44,805 nucleotides of DNA. Origin: Pigoraptor chileana (lineage: Eukaryota; Opisthokonta; Filasterea). The translations under genes and the position numbers were made by a program. Each line of letters opens with the position of its first letter. The first letter of the stretch is position 1. The notes beneath the pieces are model-generated. The model searched no databases. It worked only from the letters and a program-made list of their open reading frames with translations, and was not told where the DNA came from. The stretch is from contig CALSCR010004371.1 of the NCBI GenBank assembly GCA_943704495.1, forward strand, positions 1-44,805. The letters are read 5' to 3'. Shown here piece after piece: positions 7,313-13,888 of the stretch.

Positions 7313-8197
7313 ATGGCAGTGATTGCAAAGCAGAGTGGATTTTCGAAACTCTCTGCATGGATCATCTACACACATATTCTTCCTTTTATGAGCAACAAGG
7401 ATCAAAAGTCGCTTGGGCGCGTGAACATTTCGCTTTATGAAGTTGTCAAAGACCGTCAGAGGGTCGATAAGACCTGTATCTATTTAAAACATGCGATTTC
7501 GGTTAAATGCAACAAGTCGTTGAAGTCATGGAAGAAGGTGCAGAATAGGTACGATGAACGAAGACTTGTCATTGACCTGTCGTGCGGTTTGGTCCATAAT
7601 AACACGGTAGCGAGATTTGGTCATGTCCACACGCTCAATATTAGAAACTGCAAGAACGTGACTGAGGTGTCAGCATTAGGCAGTGTTCACCACCTTGATC
7701 TCTCCCGTTGCACTCGAGTAGCTGATGTATCAGCATTAGGCAGCGTCCACCATCTGAATCTCTCCCGTTGCACTCAAGTAGCTGATGTATCAGCGTTGGG
7801 TGGCGTCCACCATCTTGATCTATACGGTTGCATTGAAGTGACAGATGTGTCCGCACTAAATGGTGTCCACCATCTTGTTCTCTCTTATTGCACTGCAGTG
7901 ACAGATGTGTCTGCATTGGGCAGCGTCTACCATCTTAGACTCACCTGTTGCAGAGGAGTGACGGATGTGTCCGCGCTAAATGGCGTCCACCATCTGGATC
8001 TCTCCGGTTGCACTGGAGTGACGGATGTGTCCGCGAGTGACGGATGTGTCCGCGCTAAATGGCGTCCACCATCTGGATCTCTCCGGTTGCACTGGAGTGA
8101 CGGATGTGTCTACATTGGGCGGCGTCCACCATCTTGTTCTCTCTTGGTGCACTGGAGTGACGGATGTGTCTACATTGGGCGGCGTCCACCATCTTGA
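7313..8197 (+). CDS. F-box-like / leucine-rich-repeat protein
   Basis: 294 codons in this frame. Residues about 8-48 (FSKLSAWIIYTHILPFMSN, then DQKSLGRVNISLYEVVKDR) have the helix pattern and L-x-x-VN-x-x-LY-x-x-V core of an F-box, which in eukaryotes links targets to SCF ubiquitin ligases. From about residue 105 a run of 20-residue leucine-rich repeats follows, consensus VSALGGVHHLDLSGCTGVTD. The DNA repeat is 60 bp. The architecture suggests a virus-encoded substrate adaptor for host ubiquitin ligase, with the repeats choosing the target; this is inference. The repeat array continues to about 8400 beyond the end of this frame and is not open in a single frame throughout. Confidence 0.75.
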   Translation: MAVIAKQSGFSKLSAWIIYTHILPFMSNKDQKSLGRVNISLYEVVKDRQRVDKTCIYLKHAISVKCNKSLKSWKKVQNRYDERRLVIDLSCGLVHNNTVARFGHVHTLNIRNCKNVTEVSALGSVHHLDLSRCTRVADVSALGSVHHLNLSRCTQVADVSALGGVHHLDLYGCIEVTDVSALNGVHHLVLSYCTAVTDVSALGSVYHLRLTCCRGVTDVSALNGVHHLDLSGCTGVTDVSASDGCVRAKWRPPSGSLRLHWSDGCVYIGRRPPSCSLLVHWSDGCVYIGRRPPS

Positions 8198-8390
8198 TCT
8201 CTCCGATTGCACTGAAGTGACGGATGTATCTGCATTGGGCGGCGTCCACTATCTTGATCTCTCCTATTGCATAGGAGTGACGGATGTATCTGCATTAGGT
8301 GGCGTCCACCATCTGGATCTCTCCGATTGCACTGAAGTGACGGATGTGTCTGCATTAGGCGGCGTTCATCATCTCGTGCTCTCCGACGGA
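7651..8390 (+). repeat. 60-bp tandem array encoding leucine-rich repeats
   Basis: About a dozen 60-bp units, most easily recognised by GTGACGGATGTGTCTGCATT and GGCGTCCACCATCTTGATCT. Units are 80-95% alike by eye, so the array has expanded or been homogenised recently. Differences cluster at the few codons that would sit on the exposed face of the repeat (G/S/R/Y at the position before Cys-Thr, and A/T/G/E after it). Confidence 0.9.
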
Positions 8391-8408
8391 AATGTCCGCA
8401 TTAGATAG

Positions 8409-8681
8409 CTTCCATTTTAATCTCTACGATTGCACGACGGGGAGGTAGTGTCTATCCTCTTGATTACTCCGTTAACTTAGTGCCTCCACCGACAGTGCTA
8501 ATATCCTCGCATCGTTCGTGTATGTGTTGTATTTTTATCATCACTGTACTTTTGATCGGGGAATCGAGCGCCATTCTAAGAGCAAAAAAAATGAATAAAT
8601 GTGTAACAAGCTGGTAAACATATTTTCTATACATTTCTCTTCAAATGAATTCACGTGAATTCAGAGTGGTCGGAGTTGTCA
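8409..8681. other. Intergenic, no gene seen
   Basis: AT-rich sequence after the repeat array. It contains an AAAAAAAATGAATAAATGTG stretch (about 8584-8603) that includes an AATAAA, which could end the upstream transcript. Nothing else is recognised. Confidence 0.4.
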
Positions 8682-8754
8682 ATGATAGCAGCAATTTCAA
8701 AGCAGATTGGATTTTTGAAACTCTCTACTAGGATCGTCTATGCACACATCCTCA
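8682..8754 (+). pseudogene. Fragment of a second F-box-like gene
   Basis: ATGATAGCAGCAATTTCAAA and the following 50 bases closely match the start of the F-box/LRR gene at 7313 (MAVIAKQSGFSKLSAWIIYTHIL versus MIAAISKQIGFLKLSTRIVYAHIL). The similarity stops where a 34-bp repeat begins. This is a partial, broken duplicate. Confidence 0.7.
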
Positions 8755-8830
8755 CATGCACCAATATGTATCAGTCAGTTTTGGACCACATGCACCAATA
8801 TGTATCAGTCAGTTTTGGACCACATGCACC
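8753..8830. repeat. 34-bp tandem repeat, also found near 10,040
   Basis: Two full units and the start of a third of CACATGCACCAATATGTATC AGTCAGTTTTGGAC. A single diverged copy (CCAATATGTATCAATCAGTT then TTGGAACACATGCACC) lies at about 10,036-10,071 within another repeat element, so this is part of a dispersed family. Confidence 0.85.
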
Positions 8831-9245
8831 TATCGCCTACTCGCCGCGCTCACATTTCGTCGAGCGTATTGTCTGCTGAATCATACTCCCGCAGATCTCG
8901 AAGAATAAACATTATACCTGCAACTAGAAACGTGAATGCAACAAATCGTGCTGGAACAGTTGCCATATTATCGAACGTACCCTATCTGGGGTCATAGATC
9001 AAAAAAAACACAAACTCCGGACACCAAGCGTGTGTTCCTCAACTCTGCGCGCCACGATTCCCTCTGCCTCTTCGTCCAGATGTTACATTCACAGCAAATG
9101 CTAGGAACAATAACAAAAGTTCGTCCAACAAAACATGACACGGCGATGCGCAGAGATGAAGGTATGATACATATTGAGCGGACGCGCAAAGGTTTTGTTC
9201 AATTGGGTTAAGAAATAAAATGAGTGTAACCATCAGAAAGGCGTC
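8831..9245. other. Intergenic, decayed repeat material
   Basis: No convincing gene. A repeat right end is visible at about 9166-9188 (TGATACATATTGAGCGGACG then CGC). It matches in reverse the left end at 10,025 (GCGCGTCCGCCAATATGTAT), so 8753-9188 may be a decayed element of a third type (C). Confidence 0.4.
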
Positions 9246-9791
9246 ATGACGACTATCAGACGGGGTGTTGAGTGGGTTGGGTTGGCAGTATTGCTGGTGA
9301 TGTTGTCATCAACACATGCACAGAAGTTTGTACGCATGTCACCATATATCAACGCTAGTTTTGAATTTAGTGCTGTCATTCCCAAGGTGGTTGCTACAAG
9401 CGTAATTACTGCCTCAAATGCAACTCATGTATTTTTTCAGTTCAAGATGCAGAATTCAACATCAACGAGTATGTCATTTTTGTGTGCAAGGCGGCGTGTG
9501 AACGAGGTGATACCAGTATCGAAGGTGACAGGAGTGGAACAGTGTTTTGTGTATTCGCCACTTCGATTTCGAAAGTCGGTTGAGTTGACTCAGAATCAAC
9601 TTCTGATCTTTGCATTTACTTCGGCGACTGTGAAGACAACGCTTCCTGCTATGGATATTCCAATGACGGCTGCGTTTGATCCCCTGTGGAAGGTACTCTT
9701 TTTCAATGTTCGACTTTCTGATTGCTACAATGTGCCTGCAGGTCCAGCCCAACACGCTTGCATTTGGAATGCAAGTGCTGTGACTGCGTGA
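9246..9791 (+). CDS. Secreted glycoprotein, unknown family
   Basis: 181 residues. The N-terminus (MTTIRRGVEWVGLAVLLVML then SSTHAQ) is a standard signal peptide, with cleavage likely after the AQ at about residue 26. Four N-glycosylation sequons follow (NASF, NATH, NSTS, NASA). The rest alternates short strands with four cysteines, as expected for a small extracellular beta domain. No C-terminal anchor is seen, so the product is secreted or lumenal. No family recognised. A type A inverted-repeat element begins 24 bp after the stop. Confidence 0.75.
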   Translation: MTTIRRGVEWVGLAVLLVMLSSTHAQKFVRMSPYINASFEFSAVIPKVVATSVITASNATHVFFQFKMQNSTSTSMSFLCARRRVNEVIPVSKVTGVEQCFVYSPLRFRKSVELTQNQLLIFAFTSATVKTTLPAMDIPMTAAFDPLWKVLFFNVRLSDCYNVPAGPAQHACIWNASAVTA

Positions 9792-9815
9792 AAATTGGGG
9801 GCGCGATCATCATTA

Positions 9816-10007
9816 GCGCGTGTCCGCCGCGCACCGCGGTGTCCACGGAATTTTCTATATTATTTCTCTATCGCCTAGCCGCACTATTACCTCATATTGC
9901 TGGTTGTAAGATGTGCAAATGCTGTAACTCGCACTAATATTTGTGTATAGTACGAATGTAATACAAAGTAAAATCCGTGGACACCGTGGCGCGCGGTGGA
10001 CACGCGC
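9816..10007. mobile_element. Inverted-repeat (MITE-like) element, type A, copy 2
   Basis: Left end GCGCGTGTCCGCCGCGCACC, continuing GCGGTGTCCACGGAATTTT. Right end AAAATCCGTGGACACCGTGG followed by CGCGCGGTGGACACGCGC. It is flanked by TTA on both sides, a possible 3-bp target-site duplication. The centre carries GTAAGATGTGCAAATGCTGT, shared with the copies at 16,290 and 19,237. Confidence 0.85.
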
Positions 10008-10024
10008 TTAGATGTATTTTTTAT

Positions 10025-10228
10025 GCGCGTCCGCCAATATGTATCAATCAGTTTTGGAACACATGCACCTTCTCCCTACTCGCCGCGCACAACTGTGTTC
10101 ACGACACCCGGAGATTGTCCTGTATCGTTTTAATACCCTCACTTCATATAACCGTTTCAACTTGTACAGATGTTTATACTTCTATTCGACTCAAGATAAC
10201 ATGTGAAGTAAAATCATTGGACACGATG
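10025..10228. repeat. Decayed inverted-repeat element of mixed type
   Basis: It starts GCGCGTCCGCCAATATGTAT (type C end), includes a copy of the 34-bp repeat, then has a worn type A centre (CGCCGCGCACAACTGTGTTC, ACTTGTACAGATGTTTATAC, GAAGTAAAATCATTGGACAC). It suggests one element inserted into or next to another, followed by decay. Confidence 0.6.
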
Positions 10229-10317
10229 GTAAGAAAAAAATGAACTGTGAAGGTTTCTTCACGTCAATTAACTTTATGAGGGTTAGGGTATAAGCGTAGT
10301 TTGTAACAAATTATTCC

Positions 10318-11304
10318 ATGGATTTTGTGCAGTGTTCCCATATTCTTAAAAATGGAAACAGATGCAAGAGGAGTACACGAATGGAGGGTGGATTATGTTG
10401 GCAACATGATCCAGAATATCGACAGAATTCGCAACAACAGCAATGTGCTTCTGTACAGCCAGCAGTGCAAATACCTGCCGTGCGGTCAGCGCAAGTGCAA
10501 ATACCTGCCGTGCGGTCAGCGCAAGTGCCAATACGCCCCGTATGGCCTGCACAAAGAGCAGTACTATTAACTCCAATACCACCAGAGCAGCGCCTAGGAT
10601 TTCTTGCAAACCTGGCAGCAAATTCGCAAAATGTGCACAATTCACAAGTGGTACGACAATATCAGCCATTGGTTAAGCGCATATTGGATGCACGATCTCT
10701 GTATCAGAGCCAGCAAACAATGGCTCGCGTTAAAGATGCTTTTCGACAGGTCAAAAACATACCAACACCTGTTAAACCCGCTGTTATCCGATTGCCATGG
10801 TGGAGGCGATTCTTTTGCATTGGCTTGAAACAACAAACCAATCAACCAACCAATCCAGCTCAAATTGCTATGAAAAATGCTATGATTCGTATCATTGCTC
10901 ATATGCAAGACTTGTATACATACAGTACGAATAGTGTACCGAGTTTTCCTAATATCACATTTGCCAATTTGCTTGATGGCGCTGTGAAGCTCATTGATTC
11001 CCAATCTCCGGATATTGCAACGACTTTGTGGAACAGACTGTACGAAGAAATGGAAGATGGCAGAGGCTATTGTCTGCATGGGAATATGGTACGTTTGCTG
11101 AATACATTCAGTGGCATATTAGATGAAGCAGTGGTTGTAAACACGAAGGTCTCAACGGGCGAAAGTCTGCAAAATCGCATTGCTGCGATTGCAACGAATT
11201 CAACATTGTCGGTAGAAGAAAGACGTGCAGCCGCCGAAGCCGTTCTTAGGGAACTTACTGTTCCACAAAATGAATGGCAGGCATGGATTGAGGCAATCGA
11301 CTAA
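10318..11304 (+). CDS. Unknown protein with an N-terminal CxxH zinc motif
   Basis: 328 residues. Residues 6-31 read CSHILKNGNRCKR through GLCWQHD: Cys-x10-Cys-x10-Cys-x2-His, with the G-x-x-C and C-W-Q-H signature of the small DUF5763-like zinc motif seen in viral and phage proteins. A 30-bp direct repeat (about 10,470-10,530) gives two QVQIPAVRSA units. The rest is mainly helical with a conserved-looking end (SVEERRAAAEAVLRELTVPQ). No signal or membrane segment. Function unknown; the finger suggests nucleic-acid or protein binding. The TAA stop at 11,302-11,304 directly abuts a repeat end. Confidence 0.75.
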   Translation: MDFVQCSHILKNGNRCKRSTRMEGGLCWQHDPEYRQNSQQQQCASVQPAVQIPAVRSAQVQIPAVRSAQVPIRPVWPAQRAVLLTPIPPEQRLGFLANLAANSQNVHNSQVVRQYQPLVKRILDARSLYQSQQTMARVKDAFRQVKNIPTPVKPAVIRLPWWRRFFCIGLKQQTNQPTNPAQIAMKNAMIRIIAHMQDLYTYSTNSVPSFPNITFANLLDGAVKLIDSQSPDIATTLWNRLYEEMEDGRGYCLHGNMVRLLNTFSGILDEAVVVNTKVSTGESLQNRIAAIATNSTLSVEERRAAAEAVLRELTVPQNEWQAWIEAID

Positions 11305-11327
11305 AGCGCGTTCCGCCGCGCACCACG
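11305..11327. repeat. Solitary inverted-repeat end
   Basis: GCGCGTTCCGCCGCGCACCA then CGGG directly follows the stop codon of the CxxH-motif gene. No matching right end is seen in the next 400 bp. What follows to about 11,500 is GT-rich simple sequence with no gene. Confidence 0.75.
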
Positions 11328-11517
11328 GGGAATTTGTTGCGTTCGTGTATTTGTATGTGTTTGTGCGTGTGTGTGTGCTTGTGCGTTTGTGTGTTTCGAA
11401 TACGCAAGTGTATGTTTTTTTATTTGGTTCAGCATCTCGACATACTGATATGTATTGTTTCGTTTCATTAAACGTATGATACACCAATAAACAAATGATG
11501 TATTCTTATTTGGCGTG

Positions 11518-11784
11518 ATGCATCTTAAAGCGTTAATGAGTGGCCAGCCTGAACTGAGGAAAAAATTGATCTATGAAATTAGACAAACTGGAATAAGCGA
11601 AAGTATCAAATCTGCTACGAAACGGATTGAGAATAAACAAATGGCTGAGGAACTTTCAAAGAAGTTGTTGAAGATGTGGTATGCCAAAATGCCAAATAAC
11701 ATACTGCAAAGGTTTCAGGACAGTGTAAACACTGCATCATTCACGCAAGTGAACACTGATACGTTCGCATTGAAAAATACGTGA
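11518..11784 (+). CDS. Small helical protein, unknown
   Basis: 88 residues from the ATG at 11,518. Strongly helical and basic (LRKKLIYEIRQTGISESIKS then ATKRIENKQMAEELSKKLLK). No motif recognised. It is supported by an uninterrupted frame with protein-like composition and by the usual layout: a repeat element at 11,954 separates it from the convergent gene. It could be the remnant of a longer gene. Confidence 0.45.
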   Translation: MHLKALMSGQPELRKKLIYEIRQTGISESIKSATKRIENKQMAEELSKKLLKMWYAKMPNNILQRFQDSVNTASFTQVNTDTFALKNT

Positions 11785-11953
11785 AGCGGGGGTTTACTAT
11801 CACCAACTTCAACGAATATCTCAACCTCATTTTCAAGAACAACCATCTGTTCGAACGCCCTTGAACTGGTGGAGGCTTGTGGTTATTCTCTTCTGCGGAT
11901 TGGACATGGACTGGGTGATTGTAATAACCATGTGTTATTTTAATTGATGTACA

Positions 11954-12110
11954 GCTCGTGTCCGCCGCGCGCCACGGTCCACCCTCTGTATAGGCTGATA
12001 TCAGTATCCTCACTTTATAATACCTACTTGTAGATTATACCCATTTTTTGACAGAAATATAAAAATACTAACATAAAATCCATGGACACCGTGGTGCGCG
12101 GCGGATGCGC
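11954..12110. mobile_element. Inverted-repeat (MITE-like) element, type A, copy 3
   Basis: Left end GCTCGTGTCCGCCGCGCGCC then ACGGTCCACC; right end AAAATCCATGGACACCGTGG then TGCGCGGCGGATGCGC. It sits between two convergent genes, with the minus-strand stop only 34 bp from its right end. Confidence 0.8.
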
Positions 12111-12143
12111 TAAACATAGCCACCTATTTCAGCCTTATGGCTG

Positions 12144-12641
12144 TCACGTAGTAATGGGTACGCATTCTTTTGCCCATTCGTAGAGCTGTTCAATTGTGTA
12201 GAACACGGTTTCCCGTTTGGGAAGTCTGTAATGATGCTTCAGGTGATTAATTTGGGGACCATATTTGAAGGGTACATTTTCCAGCCGCTTGTTCCAATCT
12301 GCCATGTTGCATAAGATCAATGTGCCGTGGTTGCTGATAATCCAATCCCCATCTCTAAGATAATCTGCAAGAGTCTGATCGGCTAACTGTTCCTGCAGGT
12401 ATTCCAGCTCGTAGTCGCAGTTCCACAACTCTCTAAAAACGTACATGAGTAATTCCAGCTTATTTTTATCGCGGAAACGTGTTACGAGAGCAATTCGACA
12501 CTCATTCATCTCGTTTTCCCATCCATAAAACCCTTGGTTATCACAGTACGAGGGCTCATACCAGCAGATCCTCTCCTGCCCTGTTTTTGGCTCTAACCTC
12601 ATTAGCTCCTCGAGCACATCGCACATCAGTTTTCCAACCAT
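12144..12641 (-). CDS. Unknown protein
   Basis: 165 residues, not recognised. Rich in aromatic and acidic residues (ERICWYEPSYCDNQGFYGWE, LWNCDYELEYLQEQLADQTL), no signal or membrane segment, probably a compact mixed alpha/beta fold. The ATG at 12,641 is well supported by the end of upstream coding character. It converges with the small helical gene across the element at 11,954-12,110. Confidence 0.65.
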   Translation of the reverse strand: MVGKLMCDVLEELMRLEPKTGQERICWYEPSYCDNQGFYGWENEMNECRIALVTRFRDKNKLELLMYVFRELWNCDYELEYLQEQLADQTLADYLRDGDWIISNHGTLILCNMADWNKRLENVPFKYGPQINHLKHHYRLPKRETVFYTIEQLYEWAKECVPITT

Positions 12642-12773
12642 TCTTACCCAGACGTCGTAACTTAATCTATTTGATCAAATTAAAAGCTTCACTTTTTTCC
12701 CTCATATGTACGCAACACGTGATTTGGACATGTGATGTGTGACAAACACGCGGCGCGCCCTCAAATTGAACCG

Positions 12774-12844
12774 TGGCGCGCGCGGCGGATACGCGCTAGT
12801 GGCGCGCGGCGGATACGCGCTAGTGGCGCGCGGCGGACACGCCT
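12774..12844. repeat. Three tandem inverted-repeat ends at the cysteine synthase 3' end
   Basis: Three head-to-tail copies of TAGTGGCGCGCGGCGGATAC GCGC (the last one ending GGACACGCC). Only one arm orientation is present. The stop and last residues of the cysteine synthase lie inside the last copy. Confidence 0.8.
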
Positions 12845-13710
12845 AGGACTGACAAATAGCGCTCTGCCCTGTCTGGCAAGATTGTTACAACATTGTGACC
12901 TGGATTCTTCACAAGATAACGTCTAGCTGCAATCACATTCGCCGCGGACGACAGACCAACAAACAATCCTTTTCGAATTAGACTATGACACTCAATCCTG
13001 GCATCGTCAGTCGACACTTGTTCAAACTGATCAACCATTTTCAAATCAACAAGGAATTTGGCTCCATCACCAATCCCCTGTATCCCATGCAATTGGCCAT
13101 TATTGCAACCTGTAGACATGGAAGGATTCTCTGCGGGTTCGACAGCAATGATCGTAGGACATGTTGAATATTCTGATTCAAGTCGTTTTCTTACACCCAT
13201 GATCGTCCCTCCTGTACCCGTTCCAGAGACGAATGCATGCACAGGTCCAACAACCTTCATCTGTTCCACAATTTCCGCACCCGTGGTTAGCCAATGACAC
13301 TCAATATTATCAGACGAATGAAACTGATTAACATTGAACCAACCGTTTTGTTGAACAAGTTCATTGCGCATTTGGATTGCTCCGACAAAGTCACCGGGCC
13401 CGACTTCGACTAAGTCGGCGCCGAAGAGTCGGATCATTTGTTTTCGTTCGTCTGACATATTGCTCGGCAAGATGATAGTTACAGGATGACCAAGAAAGGA
13501 TCCTATCATTGCTACCGCAATCCCAGAATTGCCACTCGATGCCTCCACTAACCTCTGACCTTCGCTTAACCTATTCTCCCTCTTTGCTTTTGTCAAAATG
13601 TGCCATATCACACGATCCTTTATCGATCCACTCGGATTATAACACTCAAACTTCGCATACAATCCCTGTTCAACTCGAATTAATGGCGTATCACCGATAA
13701 CACAATCCAT
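12820..13710 (-). CDS. Cysteine synthase-like PLP enzyme (O-acetylserine sulfhydrylase / CBS fold type II)
   Basis: 296 residues, close to the normal length of a single-domain cysteine synthase. The key features are all present: the PLP lysine in NPSGSIKDR (Lys31), the substrate loop ASSGNSG (57-63), the phosphate-binding GTGTGGT (163-169) and the C-terminal GLSSAA that contacts the pyridine ring. The enzyme makes cysteine from O-acetylserine and sulfide, or may run the cystathionine beta-synthase reaction; the regulatory CBS and heme domains are absent. This is a cytosolic metabolic enzyme and unusual cargo for a virus, probably acquired from a cell. The usual C-terminal D-x-G-x-RYLS region is present as DRAERYLSVLG; the last few residues are supplied by the repeat. 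Upstream, 178 bp separate it from the divergent AAA gene. Confidence 0.92.
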   Translation of the reverse strand: MDCVIGDTPLIRVEQGLYAKFECYNPSGSIKDRVIWHILTKAKRENRLSEGQRLVEASSGNSGIAVAMIGSFLGHPVTIILPSNMSDERKQMIRLFGADLVEVGPGDFVGAIQMRNELVQQNGWFNVNQFHSSDNIECHWLTTGAEIVEQMKVVGPVHAFVSGTGTGGTIMGVRKRLESEYSTCPTIIAVEPAENPSMSTGCNNGQLHGIQGIGDGAKFLVDLKMVDQFEQVSTDDARIECHSLIRKGLFVGLSSAANVIAARRYLVKNPGHNVVTILPDRAERYLSVLGVSAARH

Positions 13711-13888
13711 TATTTTATTCTCTGATCGTGCGTGCCGCTTGCCCCGCCCGAGTCTAACAATGTATTACAGGAAAAAAAAATGAACAGTCGGTCTGATGTA
13801 GGTCTAGGTCTTATATCAAATCAAAAGCACTGGATTCAACGAACGGATTCAACGAACGGATTCAACGAACGAATTCAACCTACCAAAA
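13711..13888. promoter_or_regulatory. Shared promoter region with 13-bp direct repeats
   Basis: It separates the divergent cysteine synthase and AAA ATPase genes. At 13,832-13,880 there are three exact and one partial copies of GGATTCAACGAAC, the last ending 9 bp before the AAA start codon. Direct repeats at a fixed 13-bp period may bind a regulator or may be a young minisatellite. Confidence 0.5.
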
